Source of the DNA: Muricoccus roseus
GTDB taxonomy: Bacteria; Pseudomonadota; Alphaproteobacteria; Acetobacterales; Acetobacteraceae
DNA: 64,000 bases
Assembly (NCBI RefSeq): GCF_900141905.1
Contig: NZ_FQZF01000005.1
Location: 1-64,000 of the forward strand
Reading direction: 5' to 3'
Positions 37,244-47,330 of this stretch are shown piece after piece. Within the stretch, counting starts at the first letter, position 1. Each line of letters starts with the position of its first letter. The notes below the pieces were generated by a model, which was not told where the DNA came from, did no database searches, and saw only the letters and a program-made list of their open reading frames with translations. The position numbers were made by a program, and so were the translations under genes.

Positions 37244-38257
37244 TCATGCCGGCAGCCACCCGAAGATCTTCAGCGCCGCCGCGGTCAGCACCAGCCAGAC
37301 GAGGCTGATGGGCAGGAACACCTTCCAGCCCAGCCGCATCAGCTGGTCGTAGCGGTAGCGCGGGAAGGTGGCGCGGACCCAGACGAAGACGAAGAGGCAG
37401 AAGCAGACCTTCAGGATGAACCAGATCGGTCCCGGCACCCAGTTCAGGGGCGCCACGTCGAAGGGCGGCAACCAGCCTCCGAGGAAGAGGATGGTGGTGA
37501 GCGAGGACATGAGGATCATGTTCGCGTACTCACCAAGAAAGAAGAGGGCGAAGGTCATCGCGGAATATTCCACGAAGAACCCCGCCACCAGCTCCGACTC
37601 ACCTTCGGGCAGGTCGAAGGGAGCCCGGTTCGTCTCCGCCAGAGTGGAGATGAAGAAGATGATGAACATCGGGAAGAGCGGGATGAAGAACCACAGGCCC
37701 TTCTGCGCCAGCACGATGTCCGTCAGGTTCAGCGACCCCACGCAGAGCAGCACGGTGACGATCACGAAGCCCATCGAGACCTCGTAGGACACCATCTGCG
37801 CCGCCGAGCGGAGCGCGCCGAGGAAGGCGTATTTCGAGTTCGACGCCCAGCCCGCGATGATGATGCCGTAAACGCCAAGCGAGGAGATGGCGAAGAGATA
37901 GAGGATGCCGACATTGATGTCGGCGATCGCCCAGCCCTCGTTCACCGGGATCACCGCCCAGGCGATCATCGCCAGGACGAAGGTGAGCATCGGCGCCATG
38001 ATGAAGAGGACCCGGCTCGCGCCCGTGGGCACGATGGTCTCCTTCATCAGCATCTTGCCCGCATCCGCGAAAGGCTGCAGCAGGCCGAAGGGCCCGACCA
38101 CGTTCGGCCCCTTCCGCAGCTGCATCGCCGCCATGATCTTGCGCTCGGCCCAGGTCATGTAGGCCACGCCGATCAGCAGCGGCACCAGCAGCGCCAGCGC
38201 CTGCGCGACGGTGAGCGACAGGACCCCGATGGGGGAGTTGAGGAAACTGTCCATCAC
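37244..38257 (-). CDS. nuoH: NADH-quinone oxidoreductase subunit H
   Basis: A 337-residue membrane subunit that forms the quinone chamber together with NuoB and NuoD. It has about eight to nine helices. Conserved segments include [40 protein letters not shown] and [20 protein letters not shown], which holds the glutamates that couple quinone chemistry to pumping. Its start overlaps the nuoG stop by four bases. Confidence 0.97.
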   Translation of the reverse strand: MMDSFLNSPIGVLSLTVAQALALLVPLLIGVAYMTWAERKIMAAMQLRKGPNVVGPFGLLQPFADAGKMLMKETIVPTGASRVLFIMAPMLTFVLAMIAWAVIPVNEGWAIADINVGILYLFAISSLGVYGIIIAGWASNSKYAFLGALRSAAQMVSYEVSMGFVIVTVLLCVGSLNLTDIVLAQKGLWFFIPLFPMFIIFFISTLAETNRAPFDLPEGESELVAGFFVEYSAMTFALFFLGEYANMILMSSLTTILFLGGWLPPFDVAPLNWVPGPIWFILKVCFCLFVFVWVRATFPRYRYDQLMRLGWKVFLPISLVWLVLTAAALKIFGWLPA

Positions 38258-40314
38258 TCAGCCGCCATCGCCGGGGTGTGCACATAGGTGCGTGCGCATT
38301 CCGCCATCACGTCGCTCGCCCGGCTGAAGGCATCCGTCTGATAGTAGTTGGTGATCGCCTGGGCAAAGGGGGCGGTGCCGACCGCGCCCGCATCCCCAGC
38401 CGGGGAAGCCGAGACGACCGCCGGCTGCGCGGCCTCATCCGCACGGGCGAAGACCGGGTTCACGGCAGCCAGCCGCGCACGGATCGCGAAGAGGTCGTCA
38501 TAGGGCAACGCCCCGCCGAGCAGCTCGCTCGCGGCCCGCAGGATGCGCCAGTCCTCGCGTGCCTCGCCCGGCGGGAAGACCGCCCGGCGGCCGCGCTGAA
38601 CGCGCCCCTCCGTGCTCACATAGGTGCCGTCCTTCTCCAGGTAGGAGGAGCCGGGAAGGATCACGTCGGCCCGGGCCGCGCCGCGGTCGCCGTGATGACC
38701 CTGATAGATCACGAAGGTCTCCGGCGCGATCAGCGCGGGGTCCAGCTCGTCGGCCCCCAGCAGCCACAGCGCGTCCACCCCGCCGCCCAGCATGGCGCCG
38801 ATGTCCTTGCCCCCCTGCGCCGGCAGGAAGCCGAGATCGAGCGCCGCCACCTGGCCGCCGGCCGTGTGGAGCATGTTGAAGCCGTTCCACTCCGCCGTGA
38901 CGGCGTTGAGCGACTGCGCCAGCGCCCAGGCGGCGGCCAGCACGGCCGCCCCGTCCGGGCGCGCCAGCGCGCCGCGGCCCAGAAGGATCAGCGGCCGCTT
39001 CGCATTGCGCAGGATCTCGCCGAAGGCGCCGTCGAGCACACCGCGCAGGGCGTCCGGGCCATTCCCCAGATGCTTCGCCGGATAGGTGAGGTTCACCTCC
39101 GGCCCGATCAGCCCCACCGGCACGCGGCTCATCGCCCGCTTGCGGATCCGGGCGTTGATCACCGGCGCCTCGACGCGGGGATTGCTGCCGATGACCAGCA
39201 CCGCATCCGCCTGGTCGATCCCGGCGATGGTACTGTTGAACAGGTAGAAGGCCCGGTTGGAGCCATCCAGCGCCGCACCATCCTCGCGGCAGTCCAGGTT
39301 CCGCGAACCCAGCCCGGCCATCAGGTCCTTCAGCGCGACGATGCTCTCGGCATCGGCCAGGCCGCCGACCACGGCGCCGATCCGGTCGCCCGGCAGCCCC
39401 TTGAGCCGCGCCGCGATCGCCTCCAGCGCCTCCGGCCAGGTGGCAGGGCGCAGCTTGCCGTCGCGCTTCACCCAGGGGCGATCGAGGCGCCGGTGCTTCA
39501 CCGCATCGAAGGAGAAGCGGCCACGATCGGCCATCCACTCCTCGTTCACGTCCTCATGCACCCGGGGAAGGATGCGCAGGATATCCGGCCCGCGGCTGTC
39601 CACGCGGATATTGGTGCCAGTGGCATCCAGCACGTCCACGCTGTCGACCTTCGCGAGCTCCCAGGGCCGCGCCATGAAGGCGTAGGGCCGGCTGGTCAGC
39701 GCGCCCACGGGGCAGATGTCGATCAGGTTGCCCGACAACTCGGTGGAGATCGCCTTCTCCACATAGTTGGTGATCTCCATCGCCTCGCCACGGCCGACCG
39801 CCCCCAGCTCCGGCACGCCCGCCACCTCGGTGGCGAACCGGACGCAGCGCGTGCACTGGATGCAGCGGGTCATGATCGGCTTGATCAGCGGGCCGAAATA
39901 CTTGTCGGTGACCGACCGCTTGTGCTCGCGGTAGCGGCTGATGTCGCCGCCATAGGCCACTGCCTGGTCCTGCAGGTCGCACTCGCCGCCCTGGTCGCAG
40001 ATCGGGCAGTCCAGCGGGTGGTTGATGAGCAGGAACTCCATCACGCCCCGGCGCGCGTTCCGCACCACCGGGCTGTCCGTGATGATCTTCATGCCATCCA
40101 TCACCGGGAAGGCGCAGGAAGCGACGGGCTTCGGCGCCTTCTCGACCTCGACGAGGCACATACGGCAGTTGCCGGCGATGGACAGGCGCTCATGATAGCA
40201 GAAGCGGGGGATTTCGGCCCCCGCCAGCTCCGCCGCCTGAAGGGCCGTGGCGCCCAGCGGCACCTCGACCTCCTTGTCATCCACCGTGACCTTGATGAGC
40301 TTCACATCGCTCAT
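38254..40314 (-). CDS. nuoG: NADH-quinone oxidoreductase subunit G
   Basis: A 686-residue subunit, started at ATG 40314, where the ferredoxin-like domain begins ([20 protein letters not shown]). The [2Fe-2S] ligands Cys39, 50, 53 and 67 are seen, then a His/Cys motif [15 protein letters not shown], the [4Fe-4S] motif [16 protein letters not shown] and a further [11 protein letters not shown]. The C-terminal half is a molybdopterin-oxidoreductase-like domain without an obvious cofactor site. It is four bases after nuoF. Confidence 0.97.
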   Translation of the reverse strand: MSDVKLIKVTVDDKEVEVPLGATALQAAELAGAEIPRFCYHERLSIAGNCRMCLVEVEKAPKPVASCAFPVMDGMKIITDSPVVRNARRGVMEFLLINHPLDCPICDQGGECDLQDQAVAYGGDISRYREHKRSVTDKYFGPLIKPIMTRCIQCTRCVRFATEVAGVPELGAVGRGEAMEITNYVEKAISTELSGNLIDICPVGALTSRPYAFMARPWELAKVDSVDVLDATGTNIRVDSRGPDILRILPRVHEDVNEEWMADRGRFSFDAVKHRRLDRPWVKRDGKLRPATWPEALEAIAARLKGLPGDRIGAVVGGLADAESIVALKDLMAGLGSRNLDCREDGAALDGSNRAFYLFNSTIAGIDQADAVLVIGSNPRVEAPVINARIRKRAMSRVPVGLIGPEVNLTYPAKHLGNGPDALRGVLDGAFGEILRNAKRPLILLGRGALARPDGAAVLAAAWALAQSLNAVTAEWNGFNMLHTAGGQVAALDLGFLPAQGGKDIGAMLGGGVDALWLLGADELDPALIAPETFVIYQGHHGDRGAARADVILPGSSYLEKDGTYVSTEGRVQRGRRAVFPPGEAREDWRILRAASELLGGALPYDDLFAIRARLAAVNPVFARADEAAQPAVVSASPAGDAGAVGTAPFAQAITNYYQTDAFSRASDVMAECARTYVHTPAMAAE

Positions 40315-40318
40315 GGCT

Positions 40319-41629
40319 TCACTCCGCCGCCATCGGGAAGACCCGGGCGGCATGGTTCCTCTTATATTCGGCGATCCGCTCTTCCATCATCGGGCGGAAG
40401 TGGCGGATGAGGCCCTGCACCGGCCAGACGCCACCATCGGCGAGCGCGCAGATCGTGTGCCCCTCGATGCGCCTGGTGACATCCTCCAGCACGTCGATCT
40501 CGTCGATCTCGGCGCGGCCCTCGACCATGCGGTCCATCATGCGGCTGACCCAGCCCATGCCTTCGCGGCAGGGCGTGCACTGGCCGCAGCTCTCATGCTT
40601 GTAGAACTTCGACAGCCGGGCGATGGCGCGGATCAGGTCCGTGGACTTGTCCATCACGATCACCCCCGCCGTGCCGAGGCCAGACTTGTGCTCGCGCAGC
40701 GCGTCGAAGTCCATCAGCACGTCGTCGCAGATGTGCTTGGGCAGCAGCGGCGTGGAGGAGCCGCCGGGGATGACGCAGAGCAGGTTGTCCCAGCCGCCGC
40801 GCACGCCGCCGGCATGGCGCTCGATGAGCTCCCGCAGCGGGATGCTCATCTCCTCCTCGACGTTGCAGGGCTTGTTCACATGGCCCTGGATGCAGAAGAT
40901 CTTGGTGCCCGCGTTCTTCGGCCGCCCGAAGCCCGCGAACCAGCCCGCGCCACGACGCAGGATCGTCGGAACCACGGCGATCGTCTCGACATTGTTCACC
41001 GTCGTCGGGCAGCCATAGAGGCCGACCGCGGCGGGGAAAGGCGGCTTCAGCCGCGGCATTCCCTTCTTACCCTCAAGGGACTCGATGAGCGCCGTCTCCT
41101 CGCCGCAGATATAGGCGCCCGCGCCGCGATGGACGTAGAGGTCGAAGTCATAGCCCGAGCCCGCCGCGTTCTTGCCGAGCAGCCCCGCCGCATAGGCCTC
41201 GTCGATCGCGGCCTGCAGAATCAGGTGCTCGTTGTAGTACTCGCCGCGCACATAGATGTAGCCCGCGCTCGCGTTCATCGCGACGGCCGCGATCAGGCAG
41301 CCCTCGATCAGCGTATGCGGATCGTGGCGCAGGATGTCGCGATCCTTGCAGGTGCCCGGCTCCGATTCGTCGGAATTGACGACGAGGTAGGAGGGGCGCC
41401 CGTCCGGATTGGACTTGGGCATGAAGGACCACTTCAGCCCCGTCGGGAAGCCGGCGCCGCCGCGGCCACGAAGGCCCGACTGCTTCACCTCCTCGATGAT
41501 CCAATCCCGGCCCTTGGCGATCAGCCCGGCCGTGCCGTCCCAGTTCCCACGCTTCTGCGCGGCCTGCAGCCCCCAGTGCTGCACGCCGTACAGGTTGGTG
41601 AAGATGCGGTCCTTGTCCTGAAGGGCCAT
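40319..41629 (-). CDS. nuoF: NADH-quinone oxidoreductase subunit F
   Basis: A 436-residue subunit where NADH is oxidised. The NADH/FMN-binding glycine-rich segment is [20 protein letters not shown] and [15 protein letters not shown] is conserved. The [4Fe-4S] N3 cluster motif is [16 protein letters not shown] with a later Cys in GHTICALAD. Length is normal. It lies one base after nuoE, and the two form the NADH-dehydrogenase tip of complex I. Confidence 0.98.
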   Translation of the reverse strand: MALQDKDRIFTNLYGVQHWGLQAAQKRGNWDGTAGLIAKGRDWIIEEVKQSGLRGRGGAGFPTGLKWSFMPKSNPDGRPSYLVVNSDESEPGTCKDRDILRHDPHTLIEGCLIAAVAMNASAGYIYVRGEYYNEHLILQAAIDEAYAAGLLGKNAAGSGYDFDLYVHRGAGAYICGEETALIESLEGKKGMPRLKPPFPAAVGLYGCPTTVNNVETIAVVPTILRRGAGWFAGFGRPKNAGTKIFCIQGHVNKPCNVEEEMSIPLRELIERHAGGVRGGWDNLLCVIPGGSSTPLLPKHICDDVLMDFDALREHKSGLGTAGVIVMDKSTDLIRAIARLSKFYKHESCGQCTPCREGMGWVSRMMDRMVEGRAEIDEIDVLEDVTRRIEGHTICALADGGVWPVQGLIRHFRPMMEERIAEYKRNHAARVFPMAAE

Positions 41630-41630
41630 G

Positions 41631-42302
41631 TCAGTTCCCTCCCCGCTCTTCGAGCATGGGCACGTCGAGCAGCGTCAGCGGGCCACCCTCCGGCGCGCTG
41701 GTCTGGCGCCCGATGGTGCTGCCCGGCGCCGGCCGCTCGCCACGCTTGAGAGCTTCGATCAGTTGGACCGTGCGGTCGTAATCCAAGTCTTCGTAATAAT
41801 CGTCGTCCACCTGCAGGATCGGCGCGTTCACGCAGGCGCCGAGGCATTCCACCTCGGTCAGCGTGAAGAGCCCGTCCTCGCTGGTGTCGCCATAGCCCTT
41901 GAGATGGCCGGCATCCTTGCAGGCGCGCAGCACGTCATCCGAGCCGCGCAGCATGCAGGGCGTGGTGCCGCAGACCTGGAGGTGGAACCGCCCGATCGGC
42001 TTCGTGTTGAACATGAAGTAGAAGGATGCGACCTCGAAGACGCGGATCGGCGCCATGTCCAGGCGCTCCCCCACCTTCTCCATCGCGATGCGCGGCACCC
42101 AGGCGCTGCCGGTCTGCCGGCCCATCTGCTTCTGCGCGACATAGAGCAGCGGGATGACGGCGGAGGCCTTCTTCGCCTCCGGGTAGCGCGCGAGGATCTT
42201 GGTGATCTGCGCCTCGCTCTCCGCGTCGAACGCGAAGCTCTCCGGCTCCGCCCGGCTGTTCCGCCAGTTCGGGTCGAGATGATCAACGGCCGCTTCGGTC
42301 AC
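41631..42302 (-). CDS. nuoE: NADH-quinone oxidoreductase subunit E
   Basis: A 223-residue thioredoxin-like [2Fe-2S] subunit (cluster N1a). The start is GTG 42302, overlapping the nuoD stop as GTGA; the longer open frame upstream runs inside nuoD and is rejected. Ligands are Cys111 and Cys116 (CGTTPC) and Cys153 and Cys157 (CLGAC). About 50 C-terminal residues that are Pro/Gly-rich extend beyond the E. coli protein, a common alphaproteobacterial trait. Confidence 0.96.
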   Translation of the reverse strand: MTEAAVDHLDPNWRNSRAEPESFAFDAESEAQITKILARYPEAKKASAVIPLLYVAQKQMGRQTGSAWVPRIAMEKVGERLDMAPIRVFEVASFYFMFNTKPIGRFHLQVCGTTPCMLRGSDDVLRACKDAGHLKGYGDTSEDGLFTLTEVECLGACVNAPILQVDDDYYEDLDYDRTVQLIEALKRGERPAPGSTIGRQTSAPEGGPLTLLDVPMLEERGGN

Positions 42303-43549
42303 CGGTCGATCTCCCCGAAGACGATGTCCAGGCTGCCGATCACCGCCACGGCGTCCGCCAGCATATGGCCCTTGGAGAGTACCTCCATCGCCTGGAGATG
42401 CGCGAAGCCGGGCGCCCGGATCTTGCAGCGATAGGGGCGGTTGGTTCCGTCGGCCACGAGATAAACCCCGAACTCGCCCTTCGGCGCCTCCACCGCGGTG
42501 TAGGTCTCGCCGGCGGGCACGTGAAAGCCTTCCGTATAGAGCTTGAAGTGGTGGATGAGCGATTCCATGGACCGCTTCATCTCGCCCCGCTTCGGCGGTG
42601 TGATCTTGTTGTCCTGCACGCGCACCGGGCCTTCCGGCATCTCGTTCAGGCACTGGTGGATGATCTTCAGGCTCTCCCGCATCTCGGCCATGCGGACGAG
42701 ATAGCGGTCGTAGCAGTCGCCATGGCGGCCGACCGGGATCTCGAACTCCATCCGGTCATAGACGTCATAGGGCTGCTGGCGCCGGAGGTCCCAGGCCATG
42801 CCCGAGGCGCGGAGGCAGGGGCCGGAAAATCCCCATTCCATCGCCTGCTCGGCCGTCATCACGCCGATATCCACCGTGCGCTGCTTGAAGATGCGGTTGT
42901 GCGTCAGCAGCCCGTCGAGGTCGTCGATGAACTTCGGGAAGCCCTCGGCCCAGCGGCGGATATCCTCCGCCAGCCCCGCCGGCATGTCGCGGTTGACGCC
43001 GCCCGGCCGGAAGTAGTTCGCATGGTAATGGCTGCCCGAAACCCGCTCGTAGAATTCCAGCAGGATCTCGCGCTGCTCGAAGCCCCAGAGCGGCGGAGTG
43101 ATAGCGCCGCAGTCCAGCGCATAGGTTGTAATATTGAGCAGGTGGTTCAGGATGCGCGTGATCTCGGCGAACAGCACCCGGATGTACTGCGCGCGGATCG
43201 GCGCTTCGATGCCGAGCAGCCGCTCCTGTGCCAGGGCATACACATGCTCCATGCACATGGGCGAGACATAGTCGAGCCGGTCGAAATACGGCATCGACTG
43301 GATGTAGGTCTTGTACTCGATCAGCTTCTCGGAGCCGCGGTGCAGCAGCCCGATATGCGGATCGGCACGCTCGATCACCTCGCCCTTCATCTCCAGGATG
43401 AGGCGCAGCACGCCATGGGCGGCGGGGTGCTGGGGACCGAAGTTGAGGGTATGGCTGTCCACCTCGATCCGCCGCAGCCCGGGCTCGGAAGCCTCGGTGC
43501 CGGTGGCGGGGGCGTCAGCGGCGTTCAGGGCGCCGGCGGTCAGGCTCAT
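42299..43549 (-). CDS. nuoD: NADH-quinone oxidoreductase subunit D
   Basis: A 416-residue subunit related to NiFe-hydrogenase large subunits but without the metal-binding cysteines. It forms most of the quinone-binding pocket. [21 protein letters not shown] has the conserved quinone-site histidine. [37 protein letters not shown] and the C-terminal DIVFGEIDR are typical. It overlaps nuoC by four bases. Confidence 0.98.
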   Translation of the reverse strand: MSLTAGALNAADAPATGTEASEPGLRRIEVDSHTLNFGPQHPAAHGVLRLILEMKGEVIERADPHIGLLHRGSEKLIEYKTYIQSMPYFDRLDYVSPMCMEHVYALAQERLLGIEAPIRAQYIRVLFAEITRILNHLLNITTYALDCGAITPPLWGFEQREILLEFYERVSGSHYHANYFRPGGVNRDMPAGLAEDIRRWAEGFPKFIDDLDGLLTHNRIFKQRTVDIGVMTAEQAMEWGFSGPCLRASGMAWDLRRQQPYDVYDRMEFEIPVGRHGDCYDRYLVRMAEMRESLKIIHQCLNEMPEGPVRVQDNKITPPKRGEMKRSMESLIHHFKLYTEGFHVPAGETYTAVEAPKGEFGVYLVADGTNRPYRCKIRAPGFAHLQAMEVLSKGHMLADAVAVIGSLDIVFGEIDR

Positions 43550-44208
43550 GGCAGCTTCTCCGCTTCCGGCTTCTCCAGAAGCGATGCGGGCGGCGGGGCG
43601 ATCCGGTTCAGGTGAACCTTCTCGTCGCCCGGAAGGGTGGTCATCCCCTCCCAGGGGGAGAGGAAGTCGAAGTTGCGGAAGTCCTGCTGCAGCTTCACCG
43701 GCTCGTAGATCACCTCGCGCCGCTCGGGGTCGTAGCGGACCTCGACATGCCCGGTCAGCGGGAAGTCCTTGCGGAGCGGATGACCCTGGAAGCCGTAATC
43801 CGTGAGGATGCGGCGCAGGTCCACATTGCCCTCGAAGGCGATGCCGTACATGTCCCAGGCCTCGCGCTCGAACCAGCCGGCCGTCGGCCAGATCGCGGTT
43901 ACGCTCGGCACCGGGTTATCCGCATCCGTCGTGGTCACCACCCGGATGCGGTGGTTGTGCGTCAGCGAGAGCAGATTCCACACCACGTCGAAGCGCTCCG
44001 CGCGCTCCGGCCAGTCCACGCCGCAAATGTCCATGCATTGCTCGAAGGCGAAACGCGGATCGGCGCGCAGGATCGCCATCACGGTCCGGACCGAATCGCG
44101 GCGGATGCGGATGGTCAGCTCGGCGCTGCGGGCCACAAAGGCCTCCAGCACGGAGCCAGGCGGCAGGGTGGCGGCAACCTGCTCGCCGAGAAGGGTCAGG
44201 TCAGCCAC
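43546..44208 (-). CDS. nuoC: NADH-quinone oxidoreductase subunit C
   Basis: A 220-residue peripheral subunit (30-kDa type). The start is GTG 44208, eight bases inside the nuoB 3' end; the open frame continues upstream but only as a nuoB shadow. [23 protein letters not shown] and the signature [38 protein letters not shown] are intact. It is not fused to NuoD, unlike in E. coli. Confidence 0.96.
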   Translation of the reverse strand: MADLTLLGEQVAATLPPGSVLEAFVARSAELTIRIRRDSVRTVMAILRADPRFAFEQCMDICGVDWPERAERFDVVWNLLSLTHNHRIRVVTTTDADNPVPSVTAIWPTAGWFEREAWDMYGIAFEGNVDLRRILTDYGFQGHPLRKDFPLTGHVEVRYDPERREVIYEPVKLQQDFRNFDFLSPWEGMTTLPGDEKVHLNRIAPPPASLLEKPEAEKLP

Positions 44209-44761
44209 GGAGAATCGTCCCGGTCCGGCGGATCTTCTTCTGCAGCTGGAGGATGCCATAGACCAGCGCCTCCGCCGTCGGCGGGCACCCCGGGACATAG
44301 ACGTCCACCGGCACAATCCGGTCGCAGCCGCGCACCACGCTGTAGCTCCAGTGATAGTAGCCGCCGCCGTTCGCGCAGCTGCCCATGGAGATGACCCAGC
44401 GCGGCTCGCTCATCTGGTCGTACACGCGCCGCAGCGCGGGGGCCATCTTGTTGGTCAGCGTGCCCGCCACGATCATCACGTCCGACTGGCGCGGCGACCC
44501 ACGGGGGATCACGCCGAAGCGGTCCAGGTCGTAGCGCGCCATATAGGCGTGGATCATCGGCACGGCGCAGCAGGCCAAGCCGAAGGTCATCGGCCAGAGG
44601 CTGCCCGTGCGGGCCCAGTTCACCACCTTGTCCAGGTTGGCGACGACGAAGCCCTTCTCCTCCATCTCACCCGTCACGCCCTTCAGGACCGCATCCTGCT
44701 CAGGCCCCGGGGGAAGAGCCTGGCCGTTCCAGGCCACCTGTTCCGTGCTGACGCCGCTCAT
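44201..44761 (-). CDS. nuoB: NADH-quinone oxidoreductase subunit B
   Basis: A 186-residue subunit that holds cluster N2, the last iron-sulfur centre before quinone. The tandem ligands Cys64-Cys65 (LACCAVPM), Cys129 ([12 protein letters not shown]) and Cys159 ([14 protein letters not shown]) are all present. A ribosome binding site GGAGGA lies seven bases upstream. The spacer from nuoA (about 100 bp) is the longest gap in the operon and contains short tandem repeats and a GC palindrome. Confidence 0.98.
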   Translation of the reverse strand: MSGVSTEQVAWNGQALPPGPEQDAVLKGVTGEMEEKGFVVANLDKVVNWARTGSLWPMTFGLACCAVPMIHAYMARYDLDRFGVIPRGSPRQSDVMIVAGTLTNKMAPALRRVYDQMSEPRWVISMGSCANGGGYYHWSYSVVRGCDRIVPVDVYVPGCPPTAEALVYGILQLQKKIRRTGTILRG

Positions 44762-44772
44762 CGCATCGTCCT

Positions 44773-44868
44773 CCGCGCGTCACCGCGCGTCATCATCCTG
44801 CGGGCCCCGGGGCCCGTCTCGCCACACCACCCGGCGCGGCTCATGCCGCAGCCCATGGCGCGGCTCAT
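44773..44868. repeat. short tandem repeats and palindrome between nuoA and nuoB
   Basis: The spacer holds a ten-base unit CCGCGCGTCA repeated twice in tandem (44773-44782, 44783-44792), and a perfect 16-base palindrome CGGGCCCCGGGGCCCG (44801-44816). It also holds a 12-base unit GGCGCGGCTCAT (44833-44844 and 44857-44868) with a diverged copy between them. The last copy overlaps the nuoA stop. This looks like slippage-generated sequence; the palindrome could fold in mRNA ahead of nuoB. Confidence 0.6.
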
Positions 44869-45233
44869 TCCCAGTCCAGCGCGCCCTTGCGCCACTCATA
44901 CACGAAGCCGACCGTCAGCAGCCCCAGGAAGCCCATCATCGAGAGGAAGCCCACCCAGCCGATCCCACCGAGCGAAACCGCCCAGGGAAAGAGGAAGGCC
45001 ACCTCTAGGTCGAAGATGATGAAGAGGATCGCAACGAGGTAGAACCGCACGTCGAACCGATGGCGCGTATCCTCGAAAGGCTCGAAGCCGCACTCGTAGG
45101 TCGAGAGCTTCTCCGCATCCGGCTTTTGCCGGGCGACGAGCACGGAGCCGCCCACCATGGCGATGCTGATCACCGCGGCGATGCCCAGGAACACCAGGAT
45201 CGGAAAGTAATTGGCCAGCAGCGGCTGGGTCAT
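44865..45233 (-). CDS. nuoA: NADH-quinone oxidoreductase subunit A
   Basis: A 122-residue subunit with three transmembrane helices and the conserved loop [20 protein letters not shown], which contains the key cysteine near the quinone site. Two ATG codons lie side by side; the second (45233) is preferred because GAGGGG is then four bases away instead of one. It is the first nuo gene. The 263-bp region upstream should contain the operon promoter. A -10-like TATATG occurs at about 45329-45334 on the minus strand, without a convincing -35. Confidence 0.95.
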   Translation of the reverse strand: MTQPLLANYFPILVFLGIAAVISIAMVGGSVLVARQKPDAEKLSTYECGFEPFEDTRHRFDVRFYLVAILFIIFDLEVAFLFPWAVSLGGIGWVGFLSMMGFLGLLTVGFVYEWRKGALDWE

Positions 45234-45458
45234 CATGCCCCTCAGAGCTTCGGAACAGCCGAGGCCACGGAAGACTCCCGGATGCACCCATTGGCGCCGC
45301 GGCGATGCCGCAGCGCAATGCGGGATACATATAGGCAGGACGAAGCTTCCGCCATAGGGGCGCCGCCCCAGCCTCGCACAATGGATGCAGCTTAATCAAC
45401 ACCTGCGAGCCATTCGCAAATCCATCCTGCAAGCACGGAAGCAGCAGGCCGGAACGCA

Positions 45459-45484
45459 AAACGCCGCCCCGAGGGGCGGCGTTT
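45459..45484. terminator. terminator after tRNA-Asp
   Basis: A perfect inverted repeat AAACGCCGCCCC / GGGGCGGCGTTT separated by two bases lies 13 bases beyond the tRNA-Asp 3' end. On the minus strand the stem ends in GTTTTG. It is a compact, strong hairpin flanked by A and T on both sides, so it could work in either direction. Confidence 0.75.
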
Positions 45485-45496
45485 GAACGCATCGCG

Positions 45497-45573
<77 letters not shown>

Positions 45574-45624
45574 GTGCTGCGTGGGGGCCGTTTATGGCTT
45601 GGCGCCCCCCCTGTCAACCGCCCG

Positions 45625-46209
45625 TCACCGATAGACCGCAACCGGAACGACGACGATCCACAGCGAACGGGTCTCGGCCTGCTTCAGCGCCAGCGCCCGC
45701 TGGAAGTCACGCTCCTGCCGCTCGGCCCGGTCGATCTCGGCCAGGTCCCGGCGTGCCTGCCGGTCCCCCTGCCCCGCCGCCATGCCCAGCCAACGCCGCG
45801 CCTCCTGCAGGTCCTGGCCCATCTCCTCCAGCCCCGTCATGTAGAGACGCCCGACGGCACGCTGGGCGCGCACGTCGCCGCCCTCCCCGGCCCGCCGCAT
45901 CCATTGCAGCGCGGCATAGGACTGGCGGGGCGTGTCAGGCGTGCCACGGAACAGCAGCGTGGCGAGTCGGTACTGCGCGTCAGGTACGCCGGACTCCGCC
46001 GCGGCGGCCAGGCCGCGCAGCGAATCGCCCACCTCGGGCTCACGGGGGCGGGCGGGGCCCTCCTCCAGCACGGAGGTGACCATCCCAACCGGCTGCACCC
46101 GGCAAGGCGCCCCCGGCGGGCAGACCACCACCCCCGGGGGGCCGCCGGGCTGCACGCAGCCGGCCAGCCCGATTCCGGCCGCAAGCGCGGCCAGGCGAAG
46201 AGCCTTCAT
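45625..46209 (-). CDS. Sel1-repeat lipoprotein
   Basis: A 194-residue predicted lipoprotein. The signal peptide ends in the lipobox LAGC with Cys18. A Pro/Gly/Val-rich linker follows, and then two to three Sel1-like (TPR-type) helical repeats, such as AAESGVPDAQYRLATLLF and RAGEGGDVRAQRAVGRLYM. The C-terminus ends in a short hydrophobic strand SLWIVVVPVAVYR. Sel1 repeats mediate protein-protein contacts; the partner is unknown. The CsgG-like lipoprotein gene lies seven bases upstream, so the two are almost certainly one operon. Confidence 0.85.
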   Translation of the reverse strand: MKALRLAALAAGIGLAGCVQPGGPPGVVVCPPGAPCRVQPVGMVTSVLEEGPARPREPEVGDSLRGLAAAAESGVPDAQYRLATLLFRGTPDTPRQSYAALQWMRRAGEGGDVRAQRAVGRLYMTGLEEMGQDLQEARRWLGMAAGQGDRQARRDLAEIDRAERQERDFQRALALKQAETRSLWIVVVPVAVYR

Positions 46210-46216
46210 GGCGCCC

Positions 46217-47008
46217 TCAGTTCACCCGCAGCCGGCCGCCCGTGCCCATCCCGCCGCGCACGTCCTGGGCCTGATAGTTCTGCAGGGCAACGACCATCTT
46301 GTTGTAGGCGTCCACGAAGGCCGCGACGGTCGCCTGGCCCGCGGGCGTCCGCTGGTAGCCGCCCAGCGCACCGGCCGCGCCGCCGCCGAAGCCGGCCATG
46401 ACCGCGCCGAAATTCGTGGCGGTGGAGGAGCCTTCGGACGCCGCGATCTGCGTCCCCGCCCGGATGCTGAAGACCGACAGCGTGACCTGGGTGGCGGAGG
46501 TGGACATCGCCGACCCAGCCAGCCCGGCGGCCAGCCCGCCCCAGCCGCCGATTCCGGCGCCCATCCCGCTCAGGTCCTGGTTGGAGAAGAGAATCGCCGG
46601 CTCCATGAAGTAGTCGGCCGCGACCCGCTGCCCGCGCTGCATGTTGGAGCCCGCGCGGAACTCGCCGCTGTTGCGCATGTCGCCGATCATGCCGCGCATC
46701 CGGCCTTCGAGCCGGCTGTTGCCCATGGCGGTGATGACGAAGCAGTTCGACTGCTGGACGATCAGCCGCACCATCGGCTCGATGGTCGTGATCTGCGTGC
46801 GCTGGGTGAAGGGGCCGAACCAGGCCTGCTCGCGGCCGTCGTCGATGGCGATGGTACCCAGCGTCTCCGGGCAGCGGATGATGCTGCCGCCCACGCTCGT
46901 CCCGCCCGCGGCCGCGCCAGTCACCGGGCCGCTCGCCGTGCCCTGCTGAAGGCAGCCCCCGAGCGCGATAGCGGCCACCGCCGCCAGAAGGCCATTGCGG
47001 AACAACAT
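46217..47008 (-). CDS. CsgG-like outer-membrane lipoprotein (putative)
   Basis: A 263-residue predicted lipoprotein with lipobox LGGC and Cys19. The body resembles the CsgG/HfaB fold in order and pattern: a strand-helix region (TIEPMVRLIVQQSNCFVITA), AADYFMEPAILFSNQDLSG, a Gly/Ala-rich stretch, TQVTLSVFSIRAGTQIAASEGSS, and a final helix VAAFVDAYNKMVVAL. CsgG forms outer-membrane secretion channels for curli; relatives anchor holdfasts. No curli subunit or CsgE/F gene is nearby, so the substrate is unknown. The CsgG call is based on pattern only. It sits between tRNA-Asp and tRNA-Val with the Sel1 lipoprotein. Confidence 0.6.
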   Translation of the reverse strand: MLFRNGLLAAVAAIALGGCLQQGTASGPVTGAAAGGTSVGGSIIRCPETLGTIAIDDGREQAWFGPFTQRTQITTIEPMVRLIVQQSNCFVITAMGNSRLEGRMRGMIGDMRNSGEFRAGSNMQRGQRVAADYFMEPAILFSNQDLSGMGAGIGGWGGLAAGLAGSAMSTSATQVTLSVFSIRAGTQIAASEGSSTATNFGAVMAGFGGGAAGALGGYQRTPAGQATVAAFVDAYNKMVVALQNYQAQDVRGGMGTGGRLRVN

Positions 47009-47118
47009 GAATGATTCGCCTCGCTGATCGCCGGGCTGATTCTCCGGCGAGGTAAAAACCTTACCGGGTCGCGGCTTAACGAAGCAATATTGCGTAACAA
47101 GGGCGGGAATGTTGCGTA

Positions 47119-47190
47119 TGGGCGCTGAGGGATTCGAACCCCCGGCATCCTCGGTGTAAACGAGGCGCTCTACCGCTGAGCTAAGCGCCC
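47119..47190 (-). tRNA. tRNA-Val (TAC)
   Basis: The minus strand gives a 72-base cloverleaf without an encoded CCA. The acceptor GGGCGCT pairs with AGCGCCC, the D arm contains AGCTCAGCGGTAGAGC, the anticodon loop is TTTACAC with anticodon TAC, and the T arm has GGGTTCGAATCCC. CCA would be added after transcription. Confidence 0.96.
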
Positions 47191-47278
47191 AAAGGCACGG
47201 CCGCGAACGGGCGCCGGCCGGCCGGACAGTATTCAGCCCTCCTCCACCGCGTCAACGGTGCCCGGCCCAAACGGAAAC

Positions 47279-47305
47279 GGGGCGCCGGCTCACCGCCGAC
47301 GCCCC
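47279..47305 (-). terminator. hairpin after lon
   Basis: A stem GGGGCG with an inner CGGC pairs to GCCG and CGCCCC across one mismatch, 26 bases past the lon stop. On the minus strand it is followed by GTTTCCGTTT, a moderate T-rich run. It is a plausible intrinsic terminator. Confidence 0.5.
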
Positions 47306-47330
47306 GCCTCGGATCAGAAAGCCCTGCCCC

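Noticed and set aside
41631-42653. A longer NuoE starting inside nuoD
   Set aside because: The extra 117 residues are an out-of-frame reading of nuoD; GTG 42302 gives the normal overlap with the nuoD stop.
45234-45458. A nuo operon promoter at TATATG (45329-45334, minus strand)
   Set aside because: No convincing -35 element stands 16-18 bases upstream, so it is only mentioned under nuoA and not listed as a feature.
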